Below, piece by piece: positions 12,680 through 26,040 of a DNA stretch of 64,000 nt (position 1 is its first letter; every line of letters starts with the position of its first letter). Made by a program: the position numbers and the translations under genes. This DNA is from Polytrichum commune (Eukaryota > Streptophyta > Polytrichopsida > Polytrichales > Polytrichaceae), in the NCBI GenBank assembly GCA_950295325.1, contig OX485807.1:13979001-14043000 (forward strand), read 5' to 3'. The notes beneath the pieces were generated by a model. It had not been told where the DNA came from, made no database searches, and worked only from the letters and a program-made list of their open reading frames with translations.

Positions 12680-12996
12680 CTCCCTCTGTTTCAAAATAAA
12701 ACCATGGTTTCTATTTCAGTGTGGGATTAAGAACAGTGACCAGCTTTGAACCACAATGCGTTTTTTAACCAAAATTGGGAGCTGCCGAAAATTAGCAAGC
12801 TGGCACGGAGTATACAGTATTTACCGAGGCTACTGTAGATTCTTAGATAAATATACCATATTTATTAGTAGGCCCAGCTGCACTGCCGTTGTTAGCCGTG
12901 AATGATAGGCATGAGTAGTGGTAATAACGAAACCATGGTTTTATTCTGGCACGGAGTTTATGCAGAAACCATGGTTTTATTGTGAAACAGAGGGAG
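12680..12996. mobile_element. Stowaway-type MITE (Tc1/mariner), 317 bp
   Basis: The left end is TA|CTCCCTCTGTTTCAAAATAA and the right end is its near inverse, TTGTGAAACAGAGGGAG|TA. CTCCCTC(C/T)GT ends with a TA target duplication are diagnostic of Stowaway MITEs. The phrase AAACCATGGTTT occurs at both ends and once more internally (about 12930), so the right part of the element has a short internal duplication. Confidence 0.85.
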
Positions 12997-15900
12997 TACT
13001 TGTTAAAGGACTTGGTAACACAACATGCATCATACATAGTCATTTGTTGTGTCACCTCGTTTACAAGATTTTCATGATTTATGTATCACTCAACCCCTGT
13101 CAATTATTCATTTTACACAAAGGATGGCAAATGCTATGTCCAATATAAACACTACAGTTGGACGCCCAAATGGTCGCATGATGAAGAATATTCATGTTTG
13201 AAAACTATCTCGTAATAAGCATGAAACTACCACTTGCACATGTGAACAAAGCATATGAACGAGGTCCCAAACTTCAGACAAAACAACATAGTCATGCAGA
13301 ATAAAATCCATTATGTTGAGAAGAATTAGATGCCAAAGAAGAAACAAAGTTGTTGATCAAATATTTGGAAGATTATATAGGATTGAACATGTGTAAAGCT
13401 TTTGCTCAACATTTTTGACAATATCCCATTTAACTTCTAAATAATCGCGAAACCACTTTTCACTGTCTTAAATTAATAATTTTTTTAAAAAAATCTAGTA
13501 TGGGGGTAAACAAAATTGGAATGTTGTCAAGTTTGGGAAATCGTGGCAAATGTTGTTTCCTTACTAACCAAAAATAATTGGAATCTAATGTAAACTTTGC
13601 TAGCTAGAAAATTTTCAATCTGTTCAAACCCTTCAATGGTTGCCCATGTTGAGCACTTTGCCAATATTTGGCCAAGAAAATGCTCACAAATGTCTAGGGC
13701 AATGGAAGTGACACGCTCCTCAAGGATGTCAATACAGGCAAAAGAAAAGCCACCCTTGCAACAGAGTTTCAAAGGCCACACTTATCTTGTAGAGAGTATA
13801 ATCAAACACATGTCAAGACTATGATTACATGTGTTTAGGTCGTGGCAAAAAGGGTGCAATTGAAATGCACAATTATTTGGTTGTCCACCTCGTTTGCATG
13901 CCTTGTCCAGTTTTTAAAACACCATACCGCAACATGTAACACTTTGAATGAAATTTTAAGAGGGAAAATACTTTCAAGGAGGTTCAAATTTAAAATTGTT
14001 TGTTCATTGGTTTATGTGTATTGCATCTATTGTTTGCTCTCCCAATGTCTACATTTGTAAATTCAAAAATATTACTGCACAATAAAACTCCATCCAAATT
14101 CATGAATCATGTTAGTTTGGGAAGTCAAATGAACATAGATTTGTGGGCTTCTTGGTGCTATATATATACACGATGTTGAAAGAACTTTAAAGACTTTGAG
14201 TCATCTTGCCCATTATTCGCCACTTTAAAACCCGTGGGAAAGAAACATTTTGGGCACACCATTCCCAGATATCTTGTATGGTTGAGATTCATTTCCTACA
14301 CTTGTGGGCACTTCACACACGAGACTGAGAGCCCGTGACCATTACACTTCAAGCACTCTCATTGGTGGAAAAGGTGGAGCCGGTCCAAGTTCGCTACTTC
14401 ACACTACGCTTGAGGGACCAACGGAGTATGTGAATGCAAGATGGATGTAAAGTCTACGTGGATTCCTACATGGTATCAAATAGATCATGTTTCATGGTCA
14501 CTCGGTGTTTCAAAAAACCACCTCTTGGAGGTAGGCCTAACATAAAACTGGAAGATCATGGCACTCCGAACGTCCACAACTGATGATTTATTCTATTTTT
14601 ATCATGTGTGAGGACCCGCATGAATAGAAATCCATTGAAATAGCATTTGGTTGAGGGCACGGTTACACATGACTTCACACCGCACTTGAGGATCCGGCCG
14701 TGACCACACTACGTGATTTTGGAGGTGTCTTGGGATGGTCTTTGGACATGTTCTTTTGGGCTCTCACAATTTCATGGTCATGGCCCTTGGTGTGTGTGTG
14801 CAGTGGCCCTTAGATTGCCACCAACAATACATCAAAACACATTTCACTTTTGGACCAATAATCATCGAGAAAGAGCACACAATCGTTTAGATGTTAACAA
14901 ACATCAACGAATGTAGAGGAGGTGATGTTGGAGTTTCCAAGTCATTTTGATTCCCCTTGGACCATAAGAGGGGAAACCAAAAGAACACAAATCACAATTT
15001 ACAAAATGTTGAAGAAGAACCAATGAGGCAAGTGCGATGGGAAATGACTCTCGAGGGATCCATTTCCACCATTTGACCCTTGGGTCCATGTTGAAGTACA
15101 ACAAATTTCCAACACATTGTGGACAATAAATGCATGTTTAGATGCTCAACGAGTATGTACATAAGGTGCATAAAAATAAAATGCCGTTCTAGTATAACAT
15201 GTTCTACATATCGGCAATCCTGGGTAGGACACTTGCGAAAATTTATTAAACCATGTGAGAAAGAATGTAGGGTATTTTTTATTCATTTGTGAGAAAATTT
15301 ATACAATTCTTCGATATAATGAAGCACCTCTTCAATTACAAAGTTGTGTGTATAAAAAAATAAGGGTACCATATAATGCATCAATTTATCTAATTCTTTC
15401 AATCTAAAATAGGGTTGGGAATAGTAGGTAGAGAAAAAAATATTGAGGCAGAGGTATACAATGCATTTTATGGTGGTCAATGAATGAAAAACTATCCATT
15501 TTCAATCCAAATTCCCGAATGAAAAATTTGATGACGAGGGTTTTGGTGTTCTTTGCTTTGTGCGTTGTATCTTTGATTTTTGCCTAGGGTTGCTTGCTTC
15601 AAGTTTGTTTGATGCATGTTTTGGAACAATAGGAGGTCCTAATAATGCTTCAAGTTTTTATGTTTTGGTACATTGTTTGATGTCTTCAGTCTAGACATGG
15701 TTTATTGAATTTTCACTACAAACTTTCAAGAGTCCTACGATTCGTCATTCATGGAATCAAATATAAAATTATAAGGAACATAGGGTACTAGAAACTAGTT
15801 CACTTGCGACTTTATAAATACAAATAGGGTCATCTAAAATGACAAAAATTAGATTTATCTGTACTGATAGGGTGTAAAGAATTCCAATTTCTTAGATAAA

Positions 15901-18197
15901 TAACCCCATGATAAATACCCTTCCGTCGCATATGGGTTATTAAATACATGTACGCGTACCCTACCCGGGTCGGCACTGGGTCATTAATATTATGAACAAA
16001 CACTTTATTCACGCCGGTCTTGAAAGAGGTCTAGAGTTTTTATCTATCTATCTTTGTTCTACATATCTTGGTAGCCCAAAGAAACCAACATAAGGGAAGA
16101 ACCAAGATGTGGACATATTGATGCCTTGGACGCATACAATGAAACTAGATGCCATCAAAAGGGAGAAGGCAAACTTTATGTTGGTATAGACATTGTGATC
16201 ACATCATGGACAAATACATGTGAGAATAAAGAAACAATGAATGTATGACATGTCATCATGGAAAAAATGATTCAAACACCTCATGGATTTATGAGTTGGT
16301 TAATACATGACATGGGCCAACAAGCACAAGACATAATTTGACGATGAACCCATGGAAGGCACCTCTACAGGAAATTGACATACACGTTCAAGAACCAAGT
16401 ATTTGTTTAGAGGCTAATTATTTTAGTCTTTGAAAATTTTTGGACCCTACAATTATTACATTCCTACTTATCACCATTTTCCTCTAACCTACATGTAATT
16501 ATAAATTCCATAGTTGTGCAATAAATTATAGCCTATCTTACTTATAGAAAGTATGAGTTCAAATTTTTTTCCTCGTAGTATTGAAGTGGAGTTCCTTGTT
16601 TTTTTTTATGTTTGTCATGTAAGGAAACATAGCATTTGGAAGATTCAAACCAACAAATACATTCATACATTTAACCACATCACAATTGTCACAAGATACC
16701 ATATTTGTGGGCAAATGCAAATTTCTAGTTTTAGAGTTAGGGTATATGGTAACCATTTACAAAGCATTCAAAGAGTTTCCTTTAAATGGCTAAATTGACT
16801 CCAAAAACCCCAAACCGCATCTTGACACTTAACCCTAGTGAAAACAATGAACTTACAAAAAACCTTAAGCCTCGTAACCAAGAATGAGCACCTCAAACCT
16901 CAGACTAATCTCTCACAACACCTTACAACAACTAAGAAAACACCACTTGAGCAATTGAAACCACCTCAAATAGTCCAAGAATGAGCATAGTGTGAGCAGG
17001 AAGGAAGTTGAGTCTAGCACCCTAAAAATTCCAATAAATTGGGCCAACATCTCCTCTTTCCAAACTAAACCCTCACTAGCCTCACAACATTTTGGACCCT
17101 CACTTCCCACCATGTCTTATGCATTTAAGACAAAAGAAGAAGAATTCTCATGCAAAATGAAGATGGTGTGACCGTGTAGTTGAGGGAGTTGTGCAAAACA
17201 ACAACAACAAGAAGGGAAAACTAGCTCAACATGCTTCTAGCCCTAAGAAGCTTCATGTTTCATGTTTCATTCACACCGAACTTAAGTTCATCCACAATGA
17301 ACTGAATTTCATTCATCTTTCCAACGAACCCCATATATATATATATATATATATTACATAGCTTAACATACCCTAAAAATGTACTCATCCTACAAATGAA
17401 AATAAAACTATTCATTCCAATTTTTGCTAGGCCAATTTACCAAAACAATAGAAGTAATCTAACACAAATTATAGTACTATATGTTATATATAAATTACTT
17501 ATGGAAATTTAATAAAGCCTAATGTAGATCTAAAAGAAATATACAATTTATGTTTTCCGAATACATTCCCCCCTACCCAATCGACACCCCTAGATGACAA
17601 ACAACCACTTGCTCATGAATATGATATTGAGAGTTTTGGCACATAGCTATTTCACATGAGTTGGTTATGTAGAGATGGTAGTTTGAGGTAAATTATGTTT
17701 CCAAAGAGGCATTATTTATGTTTATGATTATATGTCATAATGAATAATGAGTTTAGCATTTTGGCCATATGCAAACTCTTGTATATTTGTCAATACTATG
17801 TGTACAAATCACATTATACACACACACAGATACACACATACACACATTATTTGCTTATTTAAACCCAATGGAGACAATCATAGTATGATGGATTTTTGAG
17901 TTGTCAAAACATCATAGACTCATTATGCTCATTTACATATTTACCAACTATAAGAAAATGCATGTTAATTATCTTGGTGCATTTTTTTCCCTGAATCCAG
18001 TGGGTTTTTAGTCTTTTGTCCCTAAATTCTTGAGAGTGAAAAGGATATGAAGAGTTTCTTGCATAACATACTCAACGACGTGAGCCCTCATACTATAATA
18101 GTGGGATGTTGGGAGTTTAGATAAATTTCAAGTCTCCCTACACAACTTTCCGAGCATCCCACTGTTATATTCCGAGGACCCATTGAATGATCACTAA
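12997..18197. other. Long gene-free stretch
   Basis: I see no supported gene. It holds simple repeats: (AT)n at about 17332-17354 and a CA-rich tract at about 17817-17846. A segment at about 14490-14700 resembles 6425-6560 and contains GCATTTGGTTGAGGGC, whose inverse-like form occurs near 6345, so an old dispersed repeat is present. Short frames lack conserved motifs. Confidence 0.4.
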
Positions 18198-18732
18198 GGG
18201 CCGCTTCACACCTAGAGGCCATGCCAATTCATTGTGTAAGAGGCTTGAAATCCTCACTTGTGATTGGCCAAAAGGTTGAAATTGGCCCCAACCCCTTTAC
18301 ACCTAGAGGCCGGGCCGATTTGGTGGTATGAATTTTTTAATAAAAAAATACATGGTATGACACAACCTGAGCTCGTTGAATTGGGTGCACCCAAAATGGA
18401 GGGCCAATTCTTGGCCTTCAGGCCAATGTCACATTTCAATAAATAATTTTTAATAAATAAAATATGATTTTTTCAACGAATTATATCCATTGGATTATGT
18501 GGAAATATGAACAGCTTTATGCTAGATTATGCTAGATCCGTTAGATTATGCTAGATTTATTGAATCGGCCTAGCTTCTTGGCCCTAAGGCCTTTACAAAT
18601 GGAAAAATTGGCCCCCATTATAATCTTATTATAATGTGTAGTTGAGGCCGGCCTTCAACCCGAAAGGGGCTGAAATTTCATGCAATCAACCTCAAAGGGG
18701 AATTGGCCCGGCCTCTAGGTGTAAAGCGGCCC
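18198..18732. mobile_element. Tourist-type MITE (PIF/Harbinger), 535 bp, TAA duplication
   Basis: The left end is TAA|GGGCCGCTTCACACCTAG. The right end, reverse-complemented, is GGGCCGCTTTACACCTAG, also flanked by TAA. The inverted repeat runs about 25 bp. GGGCC ends with a 3-bp TAA duplication are typical of Tourist/Harbinger MITEs. A third copy of CTTTACACCTAGAGGCC lies inside at about 18294-18310. No coding potential. Confidence 0.88.
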
Positions 18733-19207
18733 TAAGTGTTGAGTAATGTTATGTGCCCCTCATTATGCAATGGTGAATACATATTTGAAAGACCATTTGG
18801 ACTTTGTGAGGTGGGCCCTACAAAGAGCATGCAAATGATAAACTTTGCTCCCCAAAAGATCTAGAGAACTTTATTAAGCTACGACATACCATGGAGAGAA
18901 TTATTTTTCAATGACCATAGGAGTTGCTCTTTGTATTCAAATATACTCCGAAAACTTAATAACTGGCCAATAACAATGGGGTTACCTGCCTCCCTACTGC
19001 AGTAGTGGGGTGGGGTATGCCAATCCAGCTCTCCACCGTCGATCGCCGTCGGATAGGATATCGACGGCGCACCGCGTCGGAGAGCCCTGGGAAGAGCACA
19101 GCCGAGAGACCATTCTCTCCTCCGAGGGAGAGCCTTCGTTGCTTCCTTCCTTCCTGCTCTATGGCTATGGCTATGGTGCAGCACACCCATCCGTTCTGCC
19201 CAACGAG

Positions 19208-19213
19208 TATAAG
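19208..19213 (+). promoter_or_regulatory. Possible TATA box of RCA
   Basis: TATAAG lies about 115 bases before the RCA start codon and is followed by a pyrimidine-rich leader. Spacing fits a plant TATA box with a leader of about 85 bases. Nothing else supports it. Confidence 0.3.
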
Positions 19214-19327
19214 TTCTCCCTCTCACATCACCCCGACCTGATCTCACCGTTCCCTCCCTTCCTTTCGCCAAACTTGGGTCCCCACAGCTCTTCACATTCC
19301 AGCTACGGCTTGAATTCGGCGGACCAG

Positions 19328-22300
19328 ATGGCCACCGCAAGCGTTGCAGCCATGCAATCCGTCTCCTTGGCAGCTCAGGTACGTGAATTTTGCACCTCAC
19401 TCACTCCGTTTTGTCGTCCATGTGCACAATGTAGCTGCGAGACGGAAGGGTCATGTGATGGAGCCATTGTTTGGTTTTGGATTTGTGAAGAGGAGGATAT
19501 GGATGTTGATGTGGAGGGTTAATTGTGAGTGTGGAAGCTGGAATTCATTTCTCATTTAGTTGTGGAGAATGTAAGGTGAATTGGGATATTTGGTATGTTT
19601 CGAGGGTCGTCCTGCGTGTTCTTTTATGTTCTTTAGAAGTTTTTCAGGAACACGAGGATCTGGTTGGGTTATGGGTTATGAGTTAGGCCCATTCTCGGAA
19701 TGGGTGAGGTTTTGCTTACCCTTTGTGAGTAGGCTTGCCTCATACAGAAAGGACGGCAAGCCCTGGTAGAACAGGATTTTAATGTTGAGGATGAATTGTG
19801 AGTGTGGGAGCTGGAATTCCATCTCGCATGTAGTTGTGGAGAATGTAAGGTGAGTTGGGATGTGACGGGGGTCGTCCTGCTTATGCTTGTATGCTCCTGT
19901 AGAGTATTTTCAGGAATTTATCTACGAGAATTTGGTCAGAAGTGGCGCTGCTGTTCACCTATGGATGAAGCATGGGCATGCTTTTTGGTCCTTGATTTGT
20001 GATTTCGAGTGGGTAAAATTTTGTTTAACTTTGGTAAGTGGACTTTCCTCGGGAGCACTTTTTGTCCTTGAGTAGACGAGGACATTATTGTCGAGGATTA
20101 TCTGTGAGTGTGGAAGCTGCACTTTAACTCGCATGTAGTTGTGGAGAATGGAAGGTGAATTGGGATGTTTTGAACGTCTTTTTAAACCATGGGCATGGTT
20201 GTCGTCCACACGTCATGGGTTAGTCGCATCTCATTTTCTCCACGGGTGGAAGGTTTGCTCAATTTTGGTGAGTGGGTTGCCTCACATAGGCCATGTTGGT
20301 CCTTGATGATGTTTGATGTCTAATTGTGAGTGTTCCGGTTCGAAGTCATCCTAAACCATGGGCATGGTTTGCGTCCATGGGTTATGAGTCAATTGCAACT
20401 TCATTACGGGTGGAGTTTTGCTAAAGTTTGATCAGCGGACTTGCCAAACAAAGGCCATCCTAGTCCTTGATGGCTAATTGTGAATTTTCTGGTGCATAAG
20501 GCTGCTTTGGGTCCACATGGCGCCCAAACCAAAAGCGCAGTAGCTCTGCCGAGCTCCGCATTCTTGGGCCGCAAGAACACGATGTCGGTCGGTGTGTCGA
20601 TGGGCGCCAAGATTGTGAAGAGCCGGATCGTGGCGGAAGCGGAGGGAACCGAGAAGAAGCCTGTGGACAGGTGGTCGGGTCTTGGCAAGGATATCTCTGA
20701 TGACCAGCAAGACATCCAGCGCGGTAAGGGAATGGTCGACTCTCTCTTCCAAGGCGCCCAAGGCATGGGTACCCAAAATGCTATCATGAGCTCCTACGAC
20801 TACATCAGCACTGCTCAAAGGACGTACGTGACGTTCTGAATAGTTCTTTGATATTGTTCAATTTCGATTGGAGCCCTTCTTGAAGGTGGCAGGCCTCCTA
20901 TTGTTTTCATAATATCTGAATCTAGTTTCGTACAGTTTCTGGCCATACTTAATGTGTGGATCTTCATGTTCCGAGTATTTGTGTCTTCGTCTCTTGACGT
21001 CATCTCTCTCTCTCTCTACTGCTGAGTGTAGTTGTTGGGGATGTTCCTAAGTGTGGGCTGACATTCAACGCCTGGTGGTGCAGATACAACTTCGATAACA
21101 TGAAGGACGGTCTTTACATTGCACCTGCCTTCATGGACAAGATTGTTATCCACGTCGCCAAGAATTTCATGAACTTGCCCAACATCAAAGTGCCCCTCAT
21201 CCTGGGTGTGTGGGGAGGCAAGGGCCAGGGAAAGTCCTTCCAGTGTGAACTCGTCATGTCTAAGCTTGGAATCAAGTGAGAATATTTCTTCATTGCAATT
21301 TTTGCGAATTGCAACCAGTTCTCCAAGTTTCCAACAGCTGTCGGGCCTTCACTGCTTGAAGGTCCAATTTTGCAGTCCCTAGGGGTAAGGGTTCATATAC
21401 CAATGGCACCCGAATTAGCTCACTTTGAATTTGCTCACTTTGAATTTTCAGCTGGGTGATATTATTTCATGTGAGCATTTTTATGCATGAATGAAGTGAA
21501 TGTGAGTATCTTGAGATGATGTGGTCTCTTTCAAGGTGCGTTCACACACTACCACCGTTGCGGTGCTTGGTGGTTGTAGTTTACTTTATTTGGCTCTATT
21601 ATTGAGGGATGAGGAAGGATAAGGTGCATTGATGACAACCACAATCACTAGTACTCTACCTTGACCAACTACGAGAGAAGGTGTAAGTAGTTTACAACTG
21701 TAGTTTACTTCCATGTTTTCGGTAGTTACTATGTGGCACCGGAGAGAACATCAATAGCAAAGCATGGGAAAGAGGATTTGGAGGAGGGGATTACTGTTAT
21801 ATAAAATTTTCTCTAGAAATGCATCAATTGTTTGACTGCACACCATGGGATTGCACCAACGGGAGGTACGATTATTGAAGGCAAAATCACTCTTCAACGA
21901 CAAGAGTAGCTGCGAGTAAACCAAAAACAATCGTAGTTGTAGTGCAAGGTGTTCACCTTAGACATGAGGCAGCTGTCTTCCAGGGCCCTCTAATTCTCGT
22001 GATGTCTGTTTCGGGATTATACATAGAGTTCACCATAATTGGCGCCGGTGGTAATATTGGAGTCATCTCTCTGTCTCTCTCTCTCACTGGCTGACAATGC
22101 CGTGTGTGTGTTTGTGTGCAGCCCCATCATGATGAGTGCTGGAGAGTTGGAGTCCGGAAATGCGGGAGAGCCCGCCAAGCTTATCAGACAAAGGTACAGG
22201 GAAGCTGCAGACATCATCAAGAAGGGAAAGATGTGTGCACTCTTCATCAATGATCTCGACGCAGGTGCGGGACGTATGGGAGGAACCACTCAGTACACTG

Positions 22301-24016
22301 TAAACAACCAGATGGTGAATGCCACCCTCATGAACATTGCTGACAACCCCACCAATGTGCAGTTGCCTGGACTTTACAACAAGGACGTCATTCCTCGGGT
22401 GCCCATCATTGTGACTGGAAACGATTTCTCCACTTTGTATGCCCCCCTCATTCGTGACGGGCGTATGGAGAAGTTCTACTGGGCTCCCACTAGGGAGGAC
22501 AGAATTGGTGTGTGCAAGGGGATCTTCAGAACTGACAATGTCACCGACGATGATGTTACCAAACTGGTTGATCAGTTCCCTGGCCAGTCCATCGGTATGT
22601 CCCTGAATTTCTGGTCAAATGTTTTTTCTTACATTTTCCTTCTTTGAAAGGCATGATGACTAGGATTTCACTGAGGTCTCAGTCAAAATTATAAGCTACC
22701 TCTTCATGAGGTAGCTTAGGAATGTTGAGAGCTCGAGCTCTTGTTTCATGGGCCCAAAGCCAATGGGCATTCAAAAGTTCCTTTGGCTCGTCATGAATGC
22801 TTCATTGTTGAGTATCATTCCCCCTTTGATATCTTACTTAGAGCATGCCCACTGTACACATTATCTAGTGCTTGAAGGTTGGTCAAGGTCTCTAGTTTGA
22901 GCTCTGGATGAAAGCTTGTCAATGTAAGGATCAAACTCCTATAAACTGCAAGTGCAAGCTTTATTGTAATGGGGCCCCCATTATCCACCAGAAGGGCTTC
23001 TTCCTGCAGATAAGTGAATAGTTTGACTCATGGACTCTTGGCATTTGGTGCAGATTTCTTCGGCGCCGTGAGGGCTCGAGTGTATGACGATGAGGTCAGG
23101 AACTGGGTGACCAACATTGGAGTGGAGAACATGGGAAAGAAGTTGGTGAATTCCAAAGACGGACCCCCCACCTTTGCAAAGCCAGCCATGACCATCGAGA
23201 AGCTAATGACATACGGATTTATGCTTGTTCAAGAGCAGCAGAATGTTCAACGTGTGCAGCTTGCTGACCAATACATGTCATCTGCAGCTCTGGGAGATGC
23301 TAACCAGGATGCTATCAGCCAAGGAACATTTTTTGGTAAAATCTCACTACTTCACCTATCCAAATAAACATGCATTCTTCATCACCTCATGAGTATATGA
23401 GAGAAAGCAAATAAAATCTTAGTATCTGCAACAAACAATCTTTAATCGCATGTGACTCCACTTTGAGAATGTAGATTTCCCAAGCGGGGGTAAACGTCAT
23501 TCCACTACAGGGGTGTGGAAAAAGATGGGTCCTATCTATTGGTTCGAAGTAAATTATATATAAGAAAATTTAGGGCTGAAGTGCATCATAAGAAGATGCT
23601 AATCATATTTTGAAGTATATCATCAATTTTGCAGAATAACCTATGAATATGCGCATTACAGTACAGCACCACAGAAAATACCCCTTTATCTCAGTGATTC
23701 ATATCTCTACAAGGGGCTGACACTTTTCCTGAAGAAATTGGGTGAGATTAGTGGACGGCTTTCCTTTTTGACAATGTCAATGTGTTGGCTGGTTGTTTTG
23801 TCAGCCAAGTAGAAGGATTGCGGAGGGTGCTGTGTTAGGGGATTCAGTGGTAAACAGAGGACTGATGTGGGCATATTCCGCGGTTTCTCAGGGAAGGCAG
23901 CTCAACAAATCAACCTCCCTGTACCTGAAGGTTGTACAGATCAAAATGCCAAGAACTTTGACCCTACCGCCAGAAGTGACGATGGCACCTGTGTTTATGA
24001 CTTTAAAAACCTCTAA
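19328..24016 (+). CDS. RCA: Rubisco activase, redox-type (alpha-like) isoform
   Basis: Six exons: 19328-19378, 20501-20823, 21084-21275, 22122-22594, 23054-23335, 23892-24016; all join in phase to 481 residues. Rubisco activase is a stromal AAA+ ATPase that frees inhibited Rubisco active sites from sugar phosphates. The first ~45 residues ([17 protein letters not shown]..., rich in Ala/Ser, few acids) look like a chloroplast transit peptide. Walker A is GGKGQGKS (about 169-176), Walker B is [10 protein letters not shown], sensor 1 is VTGND, and the arginine-finger region is [17 protein letters not shown]. The C-terminal extension has two cysteines (about 455 and 474, in [20 protein letters not shown] and the following TCVYDF), matching the thioredoxin-regulated long isoform. 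The protein ends FKNL. Exon 6 could be skipped to give a short form, but nothing shows that directly. Confidence 0.97.
19522..20490 (+). repeat. Tandem array in RCA intron 1 (about 155-305-bp units)
   Basis: Most of intron 1 (19379-20500) is made of four to five degraded units. ATTGTGAGTGTGGAAGCTG recurs near 19522, 19795, 20101 and, shorter, 20323 and 20477. Other shared phrases are TAGTTGTGGAGAATGTAAGG, GTGAATTGGGATGT, ACCATGGGCATGGTT and TTGGTCCTTGATG. Two units contain AAG|GTGA, a strong donor-like sequence. Confidence 0.8.
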
Positions 24017-25264
24017 GTAGTTGCAGAAATCCCTGTCTCCTCCTGGCCTTCCTTCTTGTACACATTATGTTGTCAAGATTTAGAAGCCAGGTTTGCATTT
24101 CCTGATATGTCCCAGTTGGTTCCTGGTTGGTAGTGTACTTCGACTTGTACTTTATTGGTATAGGGAATTTGTATCCTAACATCTCCCTTGTGAATGTAGG
24201 ATTTTACTCAAACGAGGTTTATTGTGTATTAGCTTCGATTTTTATATGCCCAAAAGGTATATTTGAATGCATACTTGAGTAAGTATTTTTCTGATGCTCC
24301 TTCCACTATCTCATATGTTCATGAGCAATTTTGTCAGTCGATTTTCACTAACTTATTAGCTTCCCCCGGTTTGCAGTGCTTCATTCAAGTTGATGGTATA
24401 GTGCAATAATCATGTTCCACTTGTATAGATATCTGGGATACATACTTATCTATCTAAATCACAGTTGGTTGGTCCCGCATGCAATAGAACTTCGGAATAT
24501 CAGCAAGTGATGTTTGTATGACATCATTATTTAAGACGTTAGCATAGGTGTGATTTCTATGGAATATCAGGTACCAGTCAAATCTAACTTTCACATCGAA
24601 ATGGTGTCTTCAGATCATTACCCAAACCTGATCCAAAAAGCCTATATTATGAGACCACTTCATTATTTTCCATGTCCCCCAGGGATAAGGTACGTGGGCC
24701 CTTGTGAGGTCACTTTTCCTAATTGGACGCCTACATGCAGTCTAACATGGGAAAGCTTGTAATTGAGAGTAGACATTTGTGACAATGAGACTGGTCTAAC
24801 TGCTCAAAATATAGAACCAACTTTAGATTTAATAGGTAGTAACACAATGGGGAGGATCTATGTGATCGGCTAAAGCGATAGACAATCTCCACTTTGACCT
24901 CTCATAGCTTTATATCTCCAACTCCAAAGCTTTGAAATGACAACCTTAAGATTGACAATTGCGAACTAAGTGAAACAAAAATTGTCCACTCTCAACATGG
25001 TTGCAAAAGCCATAGACTTTCATGGACAATTTTTATTGTTGGACATATCATAAAATTTCTAATTCTTGTTAGCGACTGCAAGTCATGAAGTCATTTTAAA
25101 TTTCAGAGTTTCAGAATGGTCTCCATATTATGAACACATAGTCCACTCTCATTGTCCCATGCTTCATTTGGGTGTCCATCTATACCTACAAAGCTTATTA
25201 AACAAACTCCGCAAATTCAGCACTGATCATTCTTGTGACTGATCTTCGGGGTGAACAGGGAAGA
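24017..25264. other. RCA 3' region and spacer, no gene seen
   Basis: The first few hundred bases after the RCA stop are presumably 3' UTR (T-rich). The remainder has no convincing open frame or repeat with clear ends. Confidence 0.4.
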
Positions 25265-26028
25265 ATCCTTCTATTTATAAGAGGCTGTTAAGATGTCGTC
25301 CTGTCTGTCAAACCAGCCTGGGAAAGTGATAAAAGTTCACTCAGAGTCCAGTTTCGCAAGTCAGTTCCTAACTTGGCTGCTTGTGGTCATCATCTTCTCC
25401 ACCAGACTTGCGCTTTCTTCATGGGTCGAGTAATGTAAACCTTGATGATCCACGTACGCATGATCCATTCACTGGTGACCAGATTGCACACCAGTTGGGA
25501 GTCGGTCACCTCCTCAGGCATTACTGGTGCATGCAATTCGGGGTGGCTTGGGTTAGCCACCACACAATATTGCGGAGGTTCTTCATCATACCCATGGAAG
25601 CAGCTCATGGCGACAGATTTCCTCAACAATATTACAAAAGTCCTTCTATTTTTAAGAGGATGTTAGCCATTCCAGTAGTCAAACCGGTCTGGAAAGTGAG
25701 TGGAGTTCACTAAGAGTCCAATTTCGCAAGTCAGTTCGATTTCCAGTTCCTTGTGCAGGGAATCATTGCTGGAAGTTGTTTGTTGACACCATCTTCTTCT
25801 TCTCCACTACGATTTGCAGTTTCTTCATCATAGGTCAATGTACGCCTTGATGATTATTAATTCACCTCCTCAGGCATTACTGATGATGATGATGTTTTCA
25901 GGGTTTATGATTAAAACCCCAATAAGAGGGATCAAGTTACCCATCACACATTGAAAATGTTGCAGAGGTTCTTCATCATCACCATGGGGGCAGCTCATGG
26001 TGACAGATTTTCTCAACAAAAATCATGG
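25265..26028 (+). repeat. Diverged tandem duplication upstream of XTH (about 375-390 bp)
   Basis: CCTTCTATTTATAAGAGG at 25267 recurs as CCTTCTATTTTTAAGAGG at 25642. TTTCGCAAGTCAGTTC, CATCTTCT(TCT)CCAC, TTCACCTCCTCAGGCATTACTG-like text and GAGGTTCTTCATCAT (25575, then 25965) also occur in both units in order. The second copy runs to just before the XTH start, so promoter sequence is duplicated. Confidence 0.8.
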
Positions 26029-26040
26029 TGGGTTTCCTTG

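Noticed and set aside
18879-19400. 173-residue minus frame opposite the RCA start
   Set aside because: Overlaps the RCA leader and exon 1, arginine-rich from GC-rich leader, no domain.
20404-20839. Antisense frames over RCA exon 2
   Set aside because: Mirror of the coding exon; no independent motif.
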